A stretch of 64,000 bases of DNA, from contig CALWLW010000009.1 of NCBI GenBank assembly GCA_944381625.1, forward strand, positions 62,001 through 126,000, in the 5' to 3' direction. Below, in pieces: positions 8,526 through 16,305 of the stretch (the first letter of the stretch is position 1; the number at the start of each line of letters is the position of its first letter). The stretch is from an uncultured Lachnoclostridium sp. (lineage in GTDB: Bacteria > Bacillota > Clostridia > Lachnospirales > Lachnospiraceae). The notes beneath the pieces were generated by a model. It was not told where the DNA came from. It searched no databases and saw only the letters and a list, made by a program, of their open reading frames with translations. Both the position numbers and the translations under genes were made by a program.

Positions 8526-9284
8526 TTAAAAATATTCCCGCAGGAGCTTCTCCGCCTCTTTCCGCGCATATTCGTTTTCGGACTGTTCGGCGGCCTTTTG
8601 CAGCCACAGCTTCGCTTTGGCCCTGTCCGCCGCCGCACCCTCGCCGGTGCAGTACATCCTGCCGCATTTGTATTGGGCCTCGGCAATCCCCTGTTCGGCG
8701 GCCTTCTCGTACCAATACAGAGCCTTTTCCCTGTCCTCCGCCGCGCCCTCGCCCTTGGCGTACATCACGCCGCAGTTGAATTGGGCAATGGCGTATCCCT
8801 GTTCGGCGGCCTTTTCGTACCAGTACAGGGCCTTTTTCTTGTCCGCCGCTGTACCCTCGCCCTTGGCATACATCACGCCGCAGTTGAATTGGGCCTCGGC
8901 GTTCCCCTGTTTGGCGGCCTTTTCAAACCAGTACAGAGCCTTGGCCTTGTCCGTTGCCGTACCCTCGCCGTTGTAGTACATCCCACCGAGGTTGAATTGA
9001 GCGACAGCGCCCCCCTGTCCGGCGGCCTTCTCAAACCAGCACAGGGATTTCTCTTTGTCTGCCGCTGTGCCCTCGCCCTTGTAATACATCAGGCCGCAGT
9101 TGCATCGGGCCTCGGCGTCCCCTTGTTCAGCGGCTTTTTCAAACCAGTACAGAGCCTGTTCCTTGTCTGCCGCTGTGCCCTCGCCCTTGTAGTACATCCA
9201 ACCGCAGCGGAATTGAGCCTCGGCGTCGCCTTGCCGGGCGGCGTCCTCATACCATGTAAGATTGTTTTCTTTGTCTTCCGCCAT
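8526..9284 (-). CDS. Sel1-like repeat protein
   Basis: A 252-residue solenoid made of about six 36-residue Sel1-like (TPR-related) repeats of the form AQFNCGVMYAKGEGTAADK followed by ALYWYEKAAEQG. Sel1 proteins are usually scaffolds for protein-protein contacts. The unit repeats at DNA level every 108 bp, with higher GC than the flanking island genes, suggesting separate origin. No signal peptide or membrane segment is present. The ATG at 9284 follows AAGGAGGCGAGGACTG. It lies 21 bp downstream of the 9306 gene, so the two are probably co-transcribed. Confidence 0.88.
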   Translation of the reverse strand: MAEDKENNLTWYEDAARQGDAEAQFRCGWMYYKGEGTAADKEQALYWFEKAAEQGDAEARCNCGLMYYKGEGTAADKEKSLCWFEKAAGQGGAVAQFNLGGMYYNGEGTATDKAKALYWFEKAAKQGNAEAQFNCGVMYAKGEGTAADKKKALYWYEKAAEQGYAIAQFNCGVMYAKGEGAAEDREKALYWYEKAAEQGIAEAQYKCGRMYCTGEGAAADRAKAKLWLQKAAEQSENEYARKEAEKLLREYF

Positions 9285-9305
9285 CAGTCCTCGCCTCCTT
9301 CTAAG

Positions 9306-9560
9306 TTACTTTCCCGCCTGCTCAATTATCAGTTTCATCAACTGCTGGAATTGTTCGCTCGTTTCCTCATCCAGCGGTATGACCTTTCCAGTCTGTTCCG
9401 TAGCCAACGCCGTCACATCATCAACAGTATGCAGCTTCTGCTCCTGTGCGGCGTTCTGGATAGTTTGAAACATGGCGGCAGTAACGGTTTCCCCCGGGTG
9501 TTCTTTCATTAAATCAGACAGAGAAGCTGTAGCCATATCGATAAGCTGGTTTCGTGCCAT
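9306..9560 (-). CDS. Small hypothetical protein upstream of the Sel1 gene
   Basis: An 84-residue, helix-rich acidic protein (MARNQLIDMATASLSDLMKE...). The ATG follows AAGGGGCGTT. Co-oriented and adjacent to the Sel1-repeat gene, so the two probably form a unit. No family recognised; it could be a small regulator or adaptor. Confidence 0.55.
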   Translation of the reverse strand: MARNQLIDMATASLSDLMKEHPGETVTAAMFQTIQNAAQEQKLHTVDDVTALATEQTGKVIPLDEETSEQFQQLMKLIIEQAGK

Positions 9561-9739
9561 AACGCCCCTTGCCGCTGTGTCCTGAAAATAAATCCGTATC
9601 AGGCTTATCAGCCGTGGGAAATCTTATGCTCCAACAGACGGTTGAGGATTTCTGCATCTACCGCCCCTGTCACAAGCCCCCCTGACTGAGCCCTCTGACA
9701 AGCTCAATTCAGAGATTTCATAGCTTTTGCGGACGCTCA

Positions 9740-10006
9740 CATTGCAGTCTGACAGGCGCAAGCAATATCCTGCTCTCCTATGTGAATGTGAAGATAGCGG
9801 AACTGGACGGGCGCAAGCAGGAACTTGTAAAGCAGATAGCGGAGTTGACGGTGGAAGCCATCAGCCCGGAGCAGGTCAATCAGATTTCCGGCTATCTCGA
9901 CACTTGGGAGAATGTATCTTTTGACGATAAGCGACGGGTGGTGGATTTGATGATTACCACTATTGCCGCCACAAGCGATAGCTTGAACATCACATGGAAA
10001 ATCTGA
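9740..10006 (+). pseudogene. C-terminal remnant of a large serine recombinase
   Basis: The plus strand reads LLSYVNVKIAELDGRKQELV, then VNQISGYLDTWENVSFDDKR and SLNITWKI before a TGA. This resembles the C-terminal end of resolvase/Tn4451 TnpX-type large serine recombinases. No N-terminal catalytic domain is present, so this is a scar of a lost mobile element. It is the only plus-strand coding trace between 5.6 and 12.4 kb. The remaining 9561-9740 holds only short fragments, including a minus-strand tail AEILNRLLEHKISHG. Confidence 0.6.
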
Positions 10007-10089
10007 CGGGCGGCACACCTCCCGTCAGACCGTTACCCTGTGTAGTCCCTTGTAAACTGTACTTTATTGCCCTTGTAAATTCTAAGCTA

Positions 10090-10148
10090 TTGAGACAATC
10101 ATCTTTTGAGCAAAAGCTCAAGAAGCATCCCTCGGGTTGCCCGGTCAA
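10090..10148 (-). repeat. Island repeat R3
   Basis: Near-identical to R2 (7627-7688), including the GAGCAAAAGCTC hairpin core and the TTGCCCGGTCAAT box, with a 1-bp deletion in the stem. It lies directly after the 10157 gene on the minus strand, the same position R1 and R2 hold relative to their genes. Confidence 0.75.
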
Positions 10149-10156
10149 TGGGAATT

Positions 10157-10594
10157 TTATAAAGCAATAACCGAATTTGAAGCAGCTATCATCATATCAT
10201 TTGCTATTGCTGCCGCATCTTTCCCTGACATAATATAACTCATTACATCTGTCAAAGATAAAGATTTATGAAGCAGTTCCATATAGTATTCTGCTTTATT
10301 GTCATCTGATATGAAGCATGTTTTTACTAGCGAAACGATTTCTTCAATTTCATTCGTAGTTAAATCACAGATACGGGGAGGTTCTGCGGTCAGAGCTTTT
10401 TCTGCCAGAGTATCTAAGTCAGTCCATCCCCAATATTCCATAAATTCTATCGCTTTATATGATTTTCCGGTAATGCGATTTAATTCTTCTATATAATCAT
10501 CATTGGGTGATGTTTCGTTAATGCGATCTATCAAATTTTTTACTGTCTCAAGTTTCTGTTTATCTATTTGCGGATAATTTAAAATCTCTCTCAT
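10157..10594 (-). CDS. Hypothetical protein of the immunity-like array
   Basis: A 145-residue, mostly helical acidic protein starting MREILNYPQIDKQ. The ATG at 10594 has AAGAGGAATATTT upstream. An in-frame extension to 10639 (MKNGKINR...) translates the shared leader repeat and is rejected. The central segment KAIEFMEYWGWTDLDTLAEK and the tail are not assignable to a family by eye. A shared leader in front and repeat R3 behind mark it as a cassette. Confidence 0.6.
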   Translation of the reverse strand: MREILNYPQIDKQKLETVKNLIDRINETSPNDDYIEELNRITGKSYKAIEFMEYWGWTDLDTLAEKALTAEPPRICDLTTNEIEEIVSLVKTCFISDDNKAEYYMELLHKSLSLTDVMSYIMSGKDAAAIANDMMIAASNSVIAL

Positions 10595-10614
10595 AAATAT
10601 TCCTCTTATAAAAG

Positions 10615-10805
10615 TCCGATTTATCTTTCCGTTTTTCATTCTACCACAATTCCGAGAGCGTGGAAATAAGCAGCCTGCGGCGGTGCAGGATGCCTCGTAT
10701 CAGCACTCTGCGGGGCTAGTCCCGCTAGGGCGGTTCATAAAAGTGAGATTCGATAAAACGCCTGCTGACAAAGAAAAAAGTCCGCTATGATAAGCGGTCT
10801 TTTCC
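10615..10805 (-). repeat. Long cassette leader repeat A, with a terminator hairpin at its distal end
   Basis: About 170 bp. Its first 39 bp match 11961-11999 and the part from about 10638 matches 12267-12440. On the minus strand it contains TTTCCA, 17 bp, TAGAAT, a plausible promoter in front of the 10157 gene. The end (10774-10803) forms an AAAAGTCCGCT/AGCGGTCTTTT hairpin. Bases 10806-10954 hold no gene I can support. Confidence 0.65.
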
Positions 10806-10954
10806 TGGTGGTTCGATAAATGAGAAAGTTGTTAAAACATCCCCCAACAAGAATTATCAAAAATAGAATATTTTTTACAATTATCTATTGGAGGGAATTG
10901 TTCTTTTAACAATAATATCCCTCATTATCTTTTCATACCATATTTTAGTTTTCG

Positions 10955-11254
10955 TTATGTAAAAATCCTCGTAATGTCCTGATACCGATTCACCACTCTG
11001 TAAATCTCCACATACTCTTTTCCCACTTTGTAAATAATTACATAATCTTTCCAAACCGCATACTTATAATCCATTCGAAAACTGACTCTTTTAGAAAGAT
11101 CCGAACCAATTCCTGGAAACATCTGAATGTTTTCAAATTTACTGTAAATTTCATCAATCGTTTTTACTGCGTATTCTTCGTTATCCTCAGCGATATAATC
11201 ACGGATTTCTTTTAAATCAGCTGCAACTAATGGGTTGATTCGCAATTTCAACAT
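10955..11254 (-). CDS. ParE/RelE-superfamily toxin
   Basis: A 99-residue type II toxin of the RelE/ParE fold: MLKLRINPLVAADLKEIRDY at the start, FPGIGSDL in the middle and a C-terminal strand with YKYAVWKDYVIIYKV and YRVVNRYQDI. Members poison gyrase or cleave mRNA at the ribosome; which applies here cannot be told. It lies 3 bp after the antitoxin gene on the same strand. The length is full, so it is probably functional. Confidence 0.85.
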   Translation of the reverse strand: MLKLRINPLVAADLKEIRDYIAEDNEEYAVKTIDEIYSKFENIQMFPGIGSDLSKRVSFRMDYKYAVWKDYVIIYKVGKEYVEIYRVVNRYQDITRIFT

Positions 11255-11257
11255 ATT

Positions 11258-11506
11258 CTATTCCCCCATAAGTGCTTTTAATTCATCCAGACTAAGCCAG
11301 CCTTCCCCATCTTTTACTGCATCTTCTGCCTCCTGCAGCTTCATCATCAACTTTTTTTCTTCTCGATCACGTTCATAATCTTCTATATCAAGCACTACAA
11401 AACGTCCTCTTCCATTTTTCGTAAGAAAAACAGGCTCACCTGTACGACAATTTTTTAAAACCTCATTATAATTTCTTAAATCAGATACTGGTAAAATATT
11501 TGCCAT
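11258..11506 (-). CDS. Phd/YefM-family antitoxin
   Basis: An 82-residue antitoxin starting MANILPVSDLRNYNEVLKNC with the family signature EPVFLTKNGRGRFVVLDIEDY; the acidic C-terminal tail should wrap the toxin. The ATG at 11506 is preceded by AAGGAGATGGGTGTAT, so the longer frame to 11578 is not used. Antitoxin first, toxin 3 bp behind, is the standard order. The pair is probably autorepressed through a site upstream of 11506. Confidence 0.87.
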   Translation of the reverse strand: MANILPVSDLRNYNEVLKNCRTGEPVFLTKNGRGRFVVLDIEDYERDREEKKLMMKLQEAEDAVKDGEGWLSLDELKALMGE

Positions 11507-11559
11507 ATACACCCATCTCCTTTTTATTTGCGTTTCTATATATATATTTATTATACGCA

Positions 11560-11599
11560 GAAAAGCTGTAAAACTCAACTTAAAATTTTACAGCTTTTC
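11560..11599 (-). terminator. Perfect 14-bp inverted repeat upstream of the TA pair
   Basis: GAAAAGCTGTAAAA and TTTTACAGCTTTTC form a perfect stem around a 12-nt loop. It separates the orphan tail at 11609 from the antitoxin gene and works as a terminator shape in either direction. Confidence 0.6.
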
Positions 11600-11608
11600 A
11601 TTATCAAA

Positions 11609-11737
11609 TCATTCTTCTATTTCTTCCATATTCTCTGTCATCTCTGCATCTTCAACATCAATAATAATCTCATTTTCTTCATCTGCATCCACATGATCTG
11701 GATTACTCAACAGTGTGTCTTGTAAAGAAACTTTTTG
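11609..11737 (-). pseudogene. Orphan acidic C-terminal tail fused behind the 11707 gene
   Basis: A minus-strand open stretch reads KVSLQDTLLSNPDHVDADEE, then an acidic segment ending MTENMEEIEE and TGA. It has no start of its own and overlaps the 3' end of the 11707 gene in another frame, so it looks like the remaining 3' end of a different gene joined by recombination. Family unknown. Confidence 0.3.
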
Positions 11738-11943
11738 TATTCTTGTCCTACATATATATCTTTTTCTGCACAAGAATGATGAAAATATAAATTGTTTGTA
11801 ATGGATTTTTCTCTTTGAAATATCTTATATTCGTTTGATTGTAATAATTGATTTCCAATACAGCATTCTTCAAGTTCAGGTATTAAATCATTTTTAACCA
11901 GTTCTGGATTGAACCATGCCATCAAAATAAGCTTTTCTCCCAT
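11707..11943 (-). CDS. Small hypothetical protein of the immunity-like array
   Basis: A 78-residue soluble protein starting MGEKLILMAWFNPELVKNDL. The ATG at 11943 has GAGGCGAGATAT upstream; the longer frame to 12033 only translates the shared leader repeat (MENGKINRKF, parallel to MKNGKINR before the 10157 gene). The C-terminus may be replaced, since an unrelated tail in another frame continues beyond its stop. No family recognised. Confidence 0.5.
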   Translation of the reverse strand: MGEKLILMAWFNPELVKNDLIPELEECCIGNQLLQSNEYKIFQREKSITNNLYFHHSCAEKDIYVGQEYKKFLYKTHC

Positions 11944-11960
11944 ATATCTCGCCTCGAACT

Positions 11961-11999
11961 TCCGATTTATCTTTCCGTTTTCCATTCTGCCACAATTCC
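11961..11999 (-). repeat. Short cassette leader repeat C
   Basis: 39 bp that differ at only a few positions from 10615-10653. It forms the leader (with a TAGAAT/CAGAAT-type -10 box) in front of the 11707 gene, as copy A does in front of the 10157 gene. Confidence 0.65.
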
Positions 12000-12029
12000 C
12001 CTCATTGTCTGCTCGATAAATGGAATTTA

Positions 12030-12251
12030 TCACTCTAAAAGAAATGGGAGTATAATCATAATAATTCCAAACAAGGCAAATGAAATACCACCAATTTTTG
12101 TGACTTTTAAGTAGAACTCAGACGGTTCATCTGCCCGATAAGATTTCCATTCTTCTGTTAATTTCCATACTAAGCCTGGCTTCAAAAAGATAAACATACC
12201 TAACGCAAAGATTATGATTCCGCCGCCAATAGACCATAGCATATTTACCAT
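12030..12251 (-). CDS. Two-helix membrane protein, DUF6199-like
   Basis: A 73-residue protein with hydrophobic helices at about residues 5-25 and 52-72, joined by a short polar loop (WKLTEEWKSYRADEPSEFYL). The pattern 'GxxxFxxGMxxFLKPxLVWKLTEEWKS' fits the DUF6199 family of small membrane proteins of unknown role, as far as I can tell by eye. The ATG follows AAGGAGATGGTAA. It is the most upstream gene of the minus-strand array; leader repeat B lies directly in front of it. Confidence 0.65.
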   Translation of the reverse strand: MVNMLWSIGGGIIIFALGMFIFLKPGLVWKLTEEWKSYRADEPSEFYLKVTKIGGISFALFGIIMIILPFLLE

Positions 12252-12266
12252 CTCCTTTATTCAATC

Positions 12267-12440
12267 ATTCTACCACAATTCCGCGAGCGTGGAAATAAGC
12301 AGCCTGCGGCGGTGAGGCAGGATGTCTTGTCGGCGCTCTGTGAGGCCGGGAACCGTCCTGCGATAAGTTGGAGCGGCGTATAAAAGCGGGAGTGGATAAA
12401 ACGCCTGCTGACAAAGAAAAAGAAGTCCGCTATAATGAAA
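12267..12440 (-). repeat. Long cassette leader repeat B
   Basis: About 170 bp matching repeat A (10638-10790), including the GCAGCCTGCGGCGGTG block and the distal ACGCCTGCTGACAAAGAAAA block, with a diverged middle. It marks the right edge of the accessory island. A direct duplicate at both ends of 10.6-12.4 kb allows the intervening segment to have been gained by homologous recombination. Confidence 0.65.
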
Positions 12441-12488
12441 AGGAGTAAAAAGGACTGACAGAAAAGCTACGGAAAGGGGAGCATTTTT

Positions 12489-13418
12489 ATGGGAAAAAGA
12501 TATCTGGACTGTACAGCGTCGGAGATCCGCAGGATGACGGGAAAGGAGCTGGTACAGGCCGTGGCGGGCAGCGAGGGCCGGATTCTGGTCTGCGAGACTA
12601 TCGGGGCAGTACGCCCCATGCTGGGAGATGTGACCAATGCGGAGTTCGCCGCGGCCATGGGAGCCGATCTGCTCATCCTGAACCTGTTTGACGTGCAGCA
12701 TCCTCAGATCCAGGGTTTGCCGGAGACGGCCCCGGAGGAGACGATCCGTGAAGTGAAGAGATTGACGGGCCGGGCAGTAGGGATCAATCTGGAGCCGCTG
12801 GAGGCAGGCGTGGAGAGCACGGTGACCACGGGCGGCGAATGGAACCTCACGTCGGGACGGGCCGCCACACTGGAAAATGCCCGCAGGGCGGTGGAGATGG
12901 GCACGGATTTTATCGTGCTCACCGGGAATCCGGGCGTGGGCGTCACCAACCGGGCGATCATCCGCACGCTGGAAGTATTCAGGGAAGCTTTTCAGGATCA
13001 GGTCATGCTGGTGGCAGGTAAGATGCATGCAGCGGGAATCCTGCAGGAGAGCGGGGAACGGATCATTACCAGGGAAGACGTGCAGGCGTTCGCGGACGCA
13101 GGGGCTGATGTGATCCTGATGCCGGCTCCGGGAACCGTACCGGGGATTACCACGGAATATATCCGAGGCCTGGTGTCCGTGGCCCATGAGCTTGGAAAAC
13201 TGACGCTCACCGCCATCGGGACGTCCCAGGAAGGGGCGGATACCGCGACCATCCGGGAAATCGCTCTCATGTGCAAGATGACGGGGACGGATATGCATCA
13301 TCTGGGGGATTCCGGCTATGTGGGCATGGCTCTGCCGGAGAACATCCTGGAATACGGGAAGGTGATCCGGGGCGTGCGCCACACGTACCACCGGATGGCG
13401 TCCTCCATCAACCGATAG
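12489..13418 (+). CDS. Predicted TIM-barrel protein, PEP mutase-like/DUF7916-type, function unknown
   Basis: A 309-residue cytoplasmic protein. Alternating beta/alpha segments (RILVCETIGAVRPML, ADLLILNLFDV, FIVLTGNPGVGVTN, VMLVAGKMHAAG, ADVILMPAPGTVPG, LTLTAIGTSQEGAD) describe a TIM barrel. Close relatives are often labelled PEP phosphonomutase-like or, misleadingly, haloacid dehalogenase-like; I do not see the HAD DxDx motif. The C-terminal MTGTDMHHLGDSGY motif may supply metal ligands. The ATG follows AAAGGGGAGCATTTTT. Monocistronic, ending at a bidirectional terminator. Confidence 0.65.
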   Translation: MGKRYLDCTASEIRRMTGKELVQAVAGSEGRILVCETIGAVRPMLGDVTNAEFAAAMGADLLILNLFDVQHPQIQGLPETAPEETIREVKRLTGRAVGINLEPLEAGVESTVTTGGEWNLTSGRAATLENARRAVEMGTDFIVLTGNPGVGVTNRAIIRTLEVFREAFQDQVMLVAGKMHAAGILQESGERIITREDVQAFADAGADVILMPAPGTVPGITTEYIRGLVSVAHELGKLTLTAIGTSQEGADTATIREIALMCKMTGTDMHHLGDSGYVGMALPENILEYGKVIRGVRHTYHRMASSINR

Positions 13419-13439
13419 ACTTATGTCAGGGACGAAAAC

Positions 13440-13477
13440 AAAAGCCGTGCAGAGCATATAAGCCATGCGCGGCTTTT
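13440..13477. terminator. Bidirectional terminator
   Basis: AAAAGCCG...CGGCTTTT stem between the convergent barrel-protein gene and cbpA; A and T runs on both sides let it act for both. Confidence 0.75.
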
Positions 13478-13498
13478 CGGGTTCCATCCGGGTCTGCT

Positions 13499-14452
13499 TT
13501 ACGCCGCGCCCCGGCGGCTTCCTGAGCATGCTTGCTGAAATTCTTTCAGCTTTTGCCTGGCTTCGGGGCTCAGGTCTGTGGGCACCTGGATCTGCACCGT
13601 GACATACTGGTCGCCCCTTGTGCCAGGATCTTTCATGACGGGGACACCTTTGCCCCGCAGACGGATCTTGGAACCGGACTGCGTCCCTTCCCGGATCCGG
13701 CACACCACATCGCCGTAAAGGGTGGAGACTCTGGCCTCTCCGCCGAAGACGGCGGTTGTAAAAGGAATGGACGCGGCAGTGTACAGATCCACGCCTCTTC
13801 TCTCGTAACCGGATTTATCCCCGGCCTGTACCTTCAGGTACAGGTCGCCGGAGGGGCCGCCGCTGTATCCCGGGGAGCCTTTCCCCTGAAGGCGGATGCT
13901 TTGTCCCGTATCGATACCGGCCGGAATGTGGACCTGCAGCCTCTGGGAGCCGCCGTCCGGGCTGGAGAGCGTAATGGTTTTGTCCGCGCCGAATACCGCC
14001 TCGTCAAAGGTGACAAAAAGATCGGCATGTACATCCTGCCCCTTTTCACGGAAACTGCCATGTCCGTTCTCACGGAAACCGCCCTGGCCGTGGAACATGT
14101 GCCCGAAGATGTCTCCAAAGAGATCATCCATGGATCCCCCCTCAAAATGAAAGCTGTGGAAGGTTCCGTCCGTATCCTGAAAGCCCCCGCCTGTATCCTG
14201 GAAGCCTCCGCCGCCCGCGCTTCCGTCAAAAGCGGCGAAGCCGAACTGGTCATACAGTCTCCTTCTTTCCGGATCGCTTAAAACCGTATAGGCTTCTGTG
14301 ACTTCCTTAAATTTCTCAGCCGCGCCTGCGTCGCCGGCATTGGTGTCAGGATGGTATTTTTTAGCCAGTTTCCGGTATGCTTTCTTGATTGTATTTTCAT
14401 CTGCGCTTTTTGAAACGCCCAGTACTTCGTAATAATCTCTTTTTGCTGCCAT
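13499..14452 (-). CDS. cbpA: CbpA-type DnaJ co-chaperone
   Basis: A 317-residue J-domain protein: J domain at residues 1-70 with the HPD motif, a Gly/Phe-rich linker with repeated GGGFQDTGG-like units, and the two C-terminal substrate-binding beta domains. The CxxCxGxG zinc finger of true DnaJ is absent, which defines the CbpA type. It stimulates DnaK ATPase and delivers clients. The ATG at 14452 has AAGGTG six bases upstream; the GTG at 14461 is within the ribosome site. No CIRCE element is visible upstream, but a palindrome is (14545-14572). Confidence 0.88.
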   Translation of the reverse strand: MAAKRDYYEVLGVSKSADENTIKKAYRKLAKKYHPDTNAGDAGAAEKFKEVTEAYTVLSDPERRRLYDQFGFAAFDGSAGGGGFQDTGGGFQDTDGTFHSFHFEGGSMDDLFGDIFGHMFHGQGGFRENGHGSFREKGQDVHADLFVTFDEAVFGADKTITLSSPDGGSQRLQVHIPAGIDTGQSIRLQGKGSPGYSGGPSGDLYLKVQAGDKSGYERRGVDLYTAASIPFTTAVFGGEARVSTLYGDVVCRIREGTQSGSKIRLRGKGVPVMKDPGTRGDQYVTVQIQVPTDLSPEARQKLKEFQQACSGSRRGAA

Positions 14453-14544
14453 AGTATTCACCTTCTTTATGCAATATTTTTATCCCCGTGGACGGCGGGC
14501 CCTGCGGGCGTGCATCGGGGGATGGATTTATAGGGCTTTTCATA

Positions 14545-14572
14545 ATAGTTATATTTGTTCTATATAAACTAT
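14545..14572. promoter_or_regulatory. AT-rich palindrome, candidate operator upstream of cbpA
   Basis: Inverted half-sites ATAGTT and AACTAT flank a 16-bp AT-rich core in the 390-bp gap between cbpA and murA. It lies about 90 bp before the cbpA ATG, where a repressor or promoter could sit. The rest of the gap (14453-14845) holds no gene; the frame from 14732 read before murA has no ribosome site. Confidence 0.3.
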
Positions 14573-14845
14573 AACACTAATAAATTCTCAGGTCAATATG
14601 GAAAATATGGATTTTGTGTGAATAAATTGTATCCGCCCTTATCCAATTTGCACGTGGAAAGCTTGAAAATACGCTCTTTTTTGACAATGTGTTCATTGAT
14701 TTTTCATAGATGGTAATATATAATATATGAGATGTGCCGGAGCGCACAGTTGGAAAAACAGAGAATAAAAAGCGCTGATTTGGCGCAACCTTTACATAGA
14801 AGATTCCTGCAGGAACCAAACAGAACGAAAAACTGGGGTGCAATC

Positions 14846-16138
14846 GTGGAGCAATATATTATCAAAGGCGGAATACCGCTGGAAGGCGAAGTGGAGATCG
14901 GAGGAGCCAAGAACGCGGCCCTTGCGATCCTTGCAGCGGCAAACATGACGGACGAGACGGTTTATATTGAAAATATCCCGGACGTACGGGATATCAATGC
15001 CATGCTGGAGGCGATGGAAGGCATCGGCACAAAAGTGGAACGGGTGGACCGGCATACCGTAAAGGTAAATGGAGCCGGATTGGAGAATTGTATTGTAGAG
15101 AGCGAGAGTATGAAGCGTATCCGCGCTTCCTACTATCTTTTAGGCGCGCTACTGGGCAAATACAAAAAGGCTCAGGTGCCGCTTCCGGGAGGCTGTAATA
15201 TCGGCAGCCGTCCCATTGACCAGCATTTAAAAGGCTTCAAAGCGATGGGAGCCGTTACCAGGATTGAACACGGCTTTATTATCGCCGAGGCGGAGGAACT
15301 TCACGGCGCCCATATTTTCCTGGATATGGTGTCGGTGGGTGCTACGATCAATATAATGATGGCGGCGTCCATGGCCGACGGAAATACGATCATCGAGAAC
15401 GCGGCGAAGGAGCCCCATGTGGTGGATGTGGCCAACTTCCTGAACAGTATGGGAGCAAGCATCAAGGGCGCCGGAACGGACGTGATCCGTATCAAAGGGG
15501 TGAAGTCCCTGCACAGGACGGAATATTCCATTATTCCGGATCAGATCGAAGCGGGCACGTTTATGTTCGCGGCGGCGGTCACCGGCGGCAATGTGGTGCT
15601 CCGCAATGTGATCCCGAAGCATCTGGAGGCCACCAGCGCCAAGCTGCTGGAGCTGGGATGCGAGGTACATGAATATGATGACGCAGTTCGCGTGATTTCC
15701 CACGGCAGACTGCAGAATACCCATGTCAAGACCATGCCCTATCCGGGATTCCCAACGGATATGCAGCCGCAGATTGCGGTTTCCCTGGCGCTTGCGGAGG
15801 GAACCAGCATTGTGACGGAGAGCATCTTTGAGAACCGTTTCCGTTACGTGGACGAGCTGGCGCGCATGGGCGCTTCCGTGAAGGTGGAGGGAAACGTGGC
15901 TGTGATCAGCGGCGTAGAAAAATTCACCGGAGCCAGGGTCAGCGCACCCGACCTGAGAGCGGGAGCGGCGCTTGTGATCGCCGGACTGGCGGCGGAAGGC
16001 ATCACGATCGTGGACGATATTTATTACATTGAGCGGGGATATGAGAATCTGGATCAGAAGCTCCGCGCTTTGGGAGCCCAGATCGAGAAAGTGGCCAGCG
16101 AGAAAGAGATTCAGAAATTTAAATTAAAAGTAGGCTGA
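14846..16138 (+). CDS. murA: UDP-N-acetylglucosamine 1-carboxyvinyltransferase MurA
   Basis: First committed step of peptidoglycan synthesis: transfers enolpyruvate from PEP to UDP-GlcNAc. The 430-residue protein has the N-terminal GGAKNAALAILAA motif, the catalytic Cys117 in LPGGCNIGSRP (equivalent to E. coli Cys115, the fosfomycin target) and YPGFPTDMQPQ. I chose the GTG at 14846, preceded by ACTGGGGTGCAATC; a frame open from 14732 would add 38 residues unlike any MurA. Monocistronic, with its own terminator. Firmicutes often have two MurA paralogs; which one this is cannot be told here. Confidence 0.93.
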   Translation: MEQYIIKGGIPLEGEVEIGGAKNAALAILAAANMTDETVYIENIPDVRDINAMLEAMEGIGTKVERVDRHTVKVNGAGLENCIVESESMKRIRASYYLLGALLGKYKKAQVPLPGGCNIGSRPIDQHLKGFKAMGAVTRIEHGFIIAEAEELHGAHIFLDMVSVGATINIMMAASMADGNTIIENAAKEPHVVDVANFLNSMGASIKGAGTDVIRIKGVKSLHRTEYSIIPDQIEAGTFMFAAAVTGGNVVLRNVIPKHLEATSAKLLELGCEVHEYDDAVRVISHGRLQNTHVKTMPYPGFPTDMQPQIAVSLALAEGTSIVTESIFENRFRYVDELARMGASVKVEGNVAVISGVEKFTGARVSAPDLRAGAALVIAGLAAEGITIVDDIYYIERGYENLDQKLRALGAQIEKVASEKEIQKFKLKVG

Positions 16139-16147
16139 AATGTTCAG

Positions 16148-16191
16148 GGGCGCCGTGCCCATCGTCTGTGGCGATGAGACGGCGCCCTTTT
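16148..16191 (+). terminator. murA terminator
   Basis: GGGCGCCGT pairs with ACGGCGCCC and is followed by TTTT. Confidence 0.75.
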
Positions 16192-16305
16192 GTGTCACAG
16201 TAAAAACAGGGTACCGTCCATCCGAACGATACCCTTGCATACTTTTTAGTCAAATTCCTTACCGCCTAAAAGTTTCCTGCATGACGGCAGGTTGCTCCAT
16301 CATGC

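Noticed and set aside
8526-9284. CRISPR-like or minisatellite repeats of 108 bp
   Set aside because: The periodicity is explained by Sel1 protein repeats of 36 residues in a continuous reading frame; no spacers.
12270-13703. A 477-codon minus-strand frame across the barrel-protein gene and repeat B
   Set aside because: Low-complexity Arg/His/Pro-rich translation crossing a terminator; shadow of the sense gene.
14732-14845. 38-residue N-terminal extension of murA
   Set aside because: No ribosome site, sequence unlike MurA, and GTG at 14846 with GGGGTG fits the conserved N-terminus.
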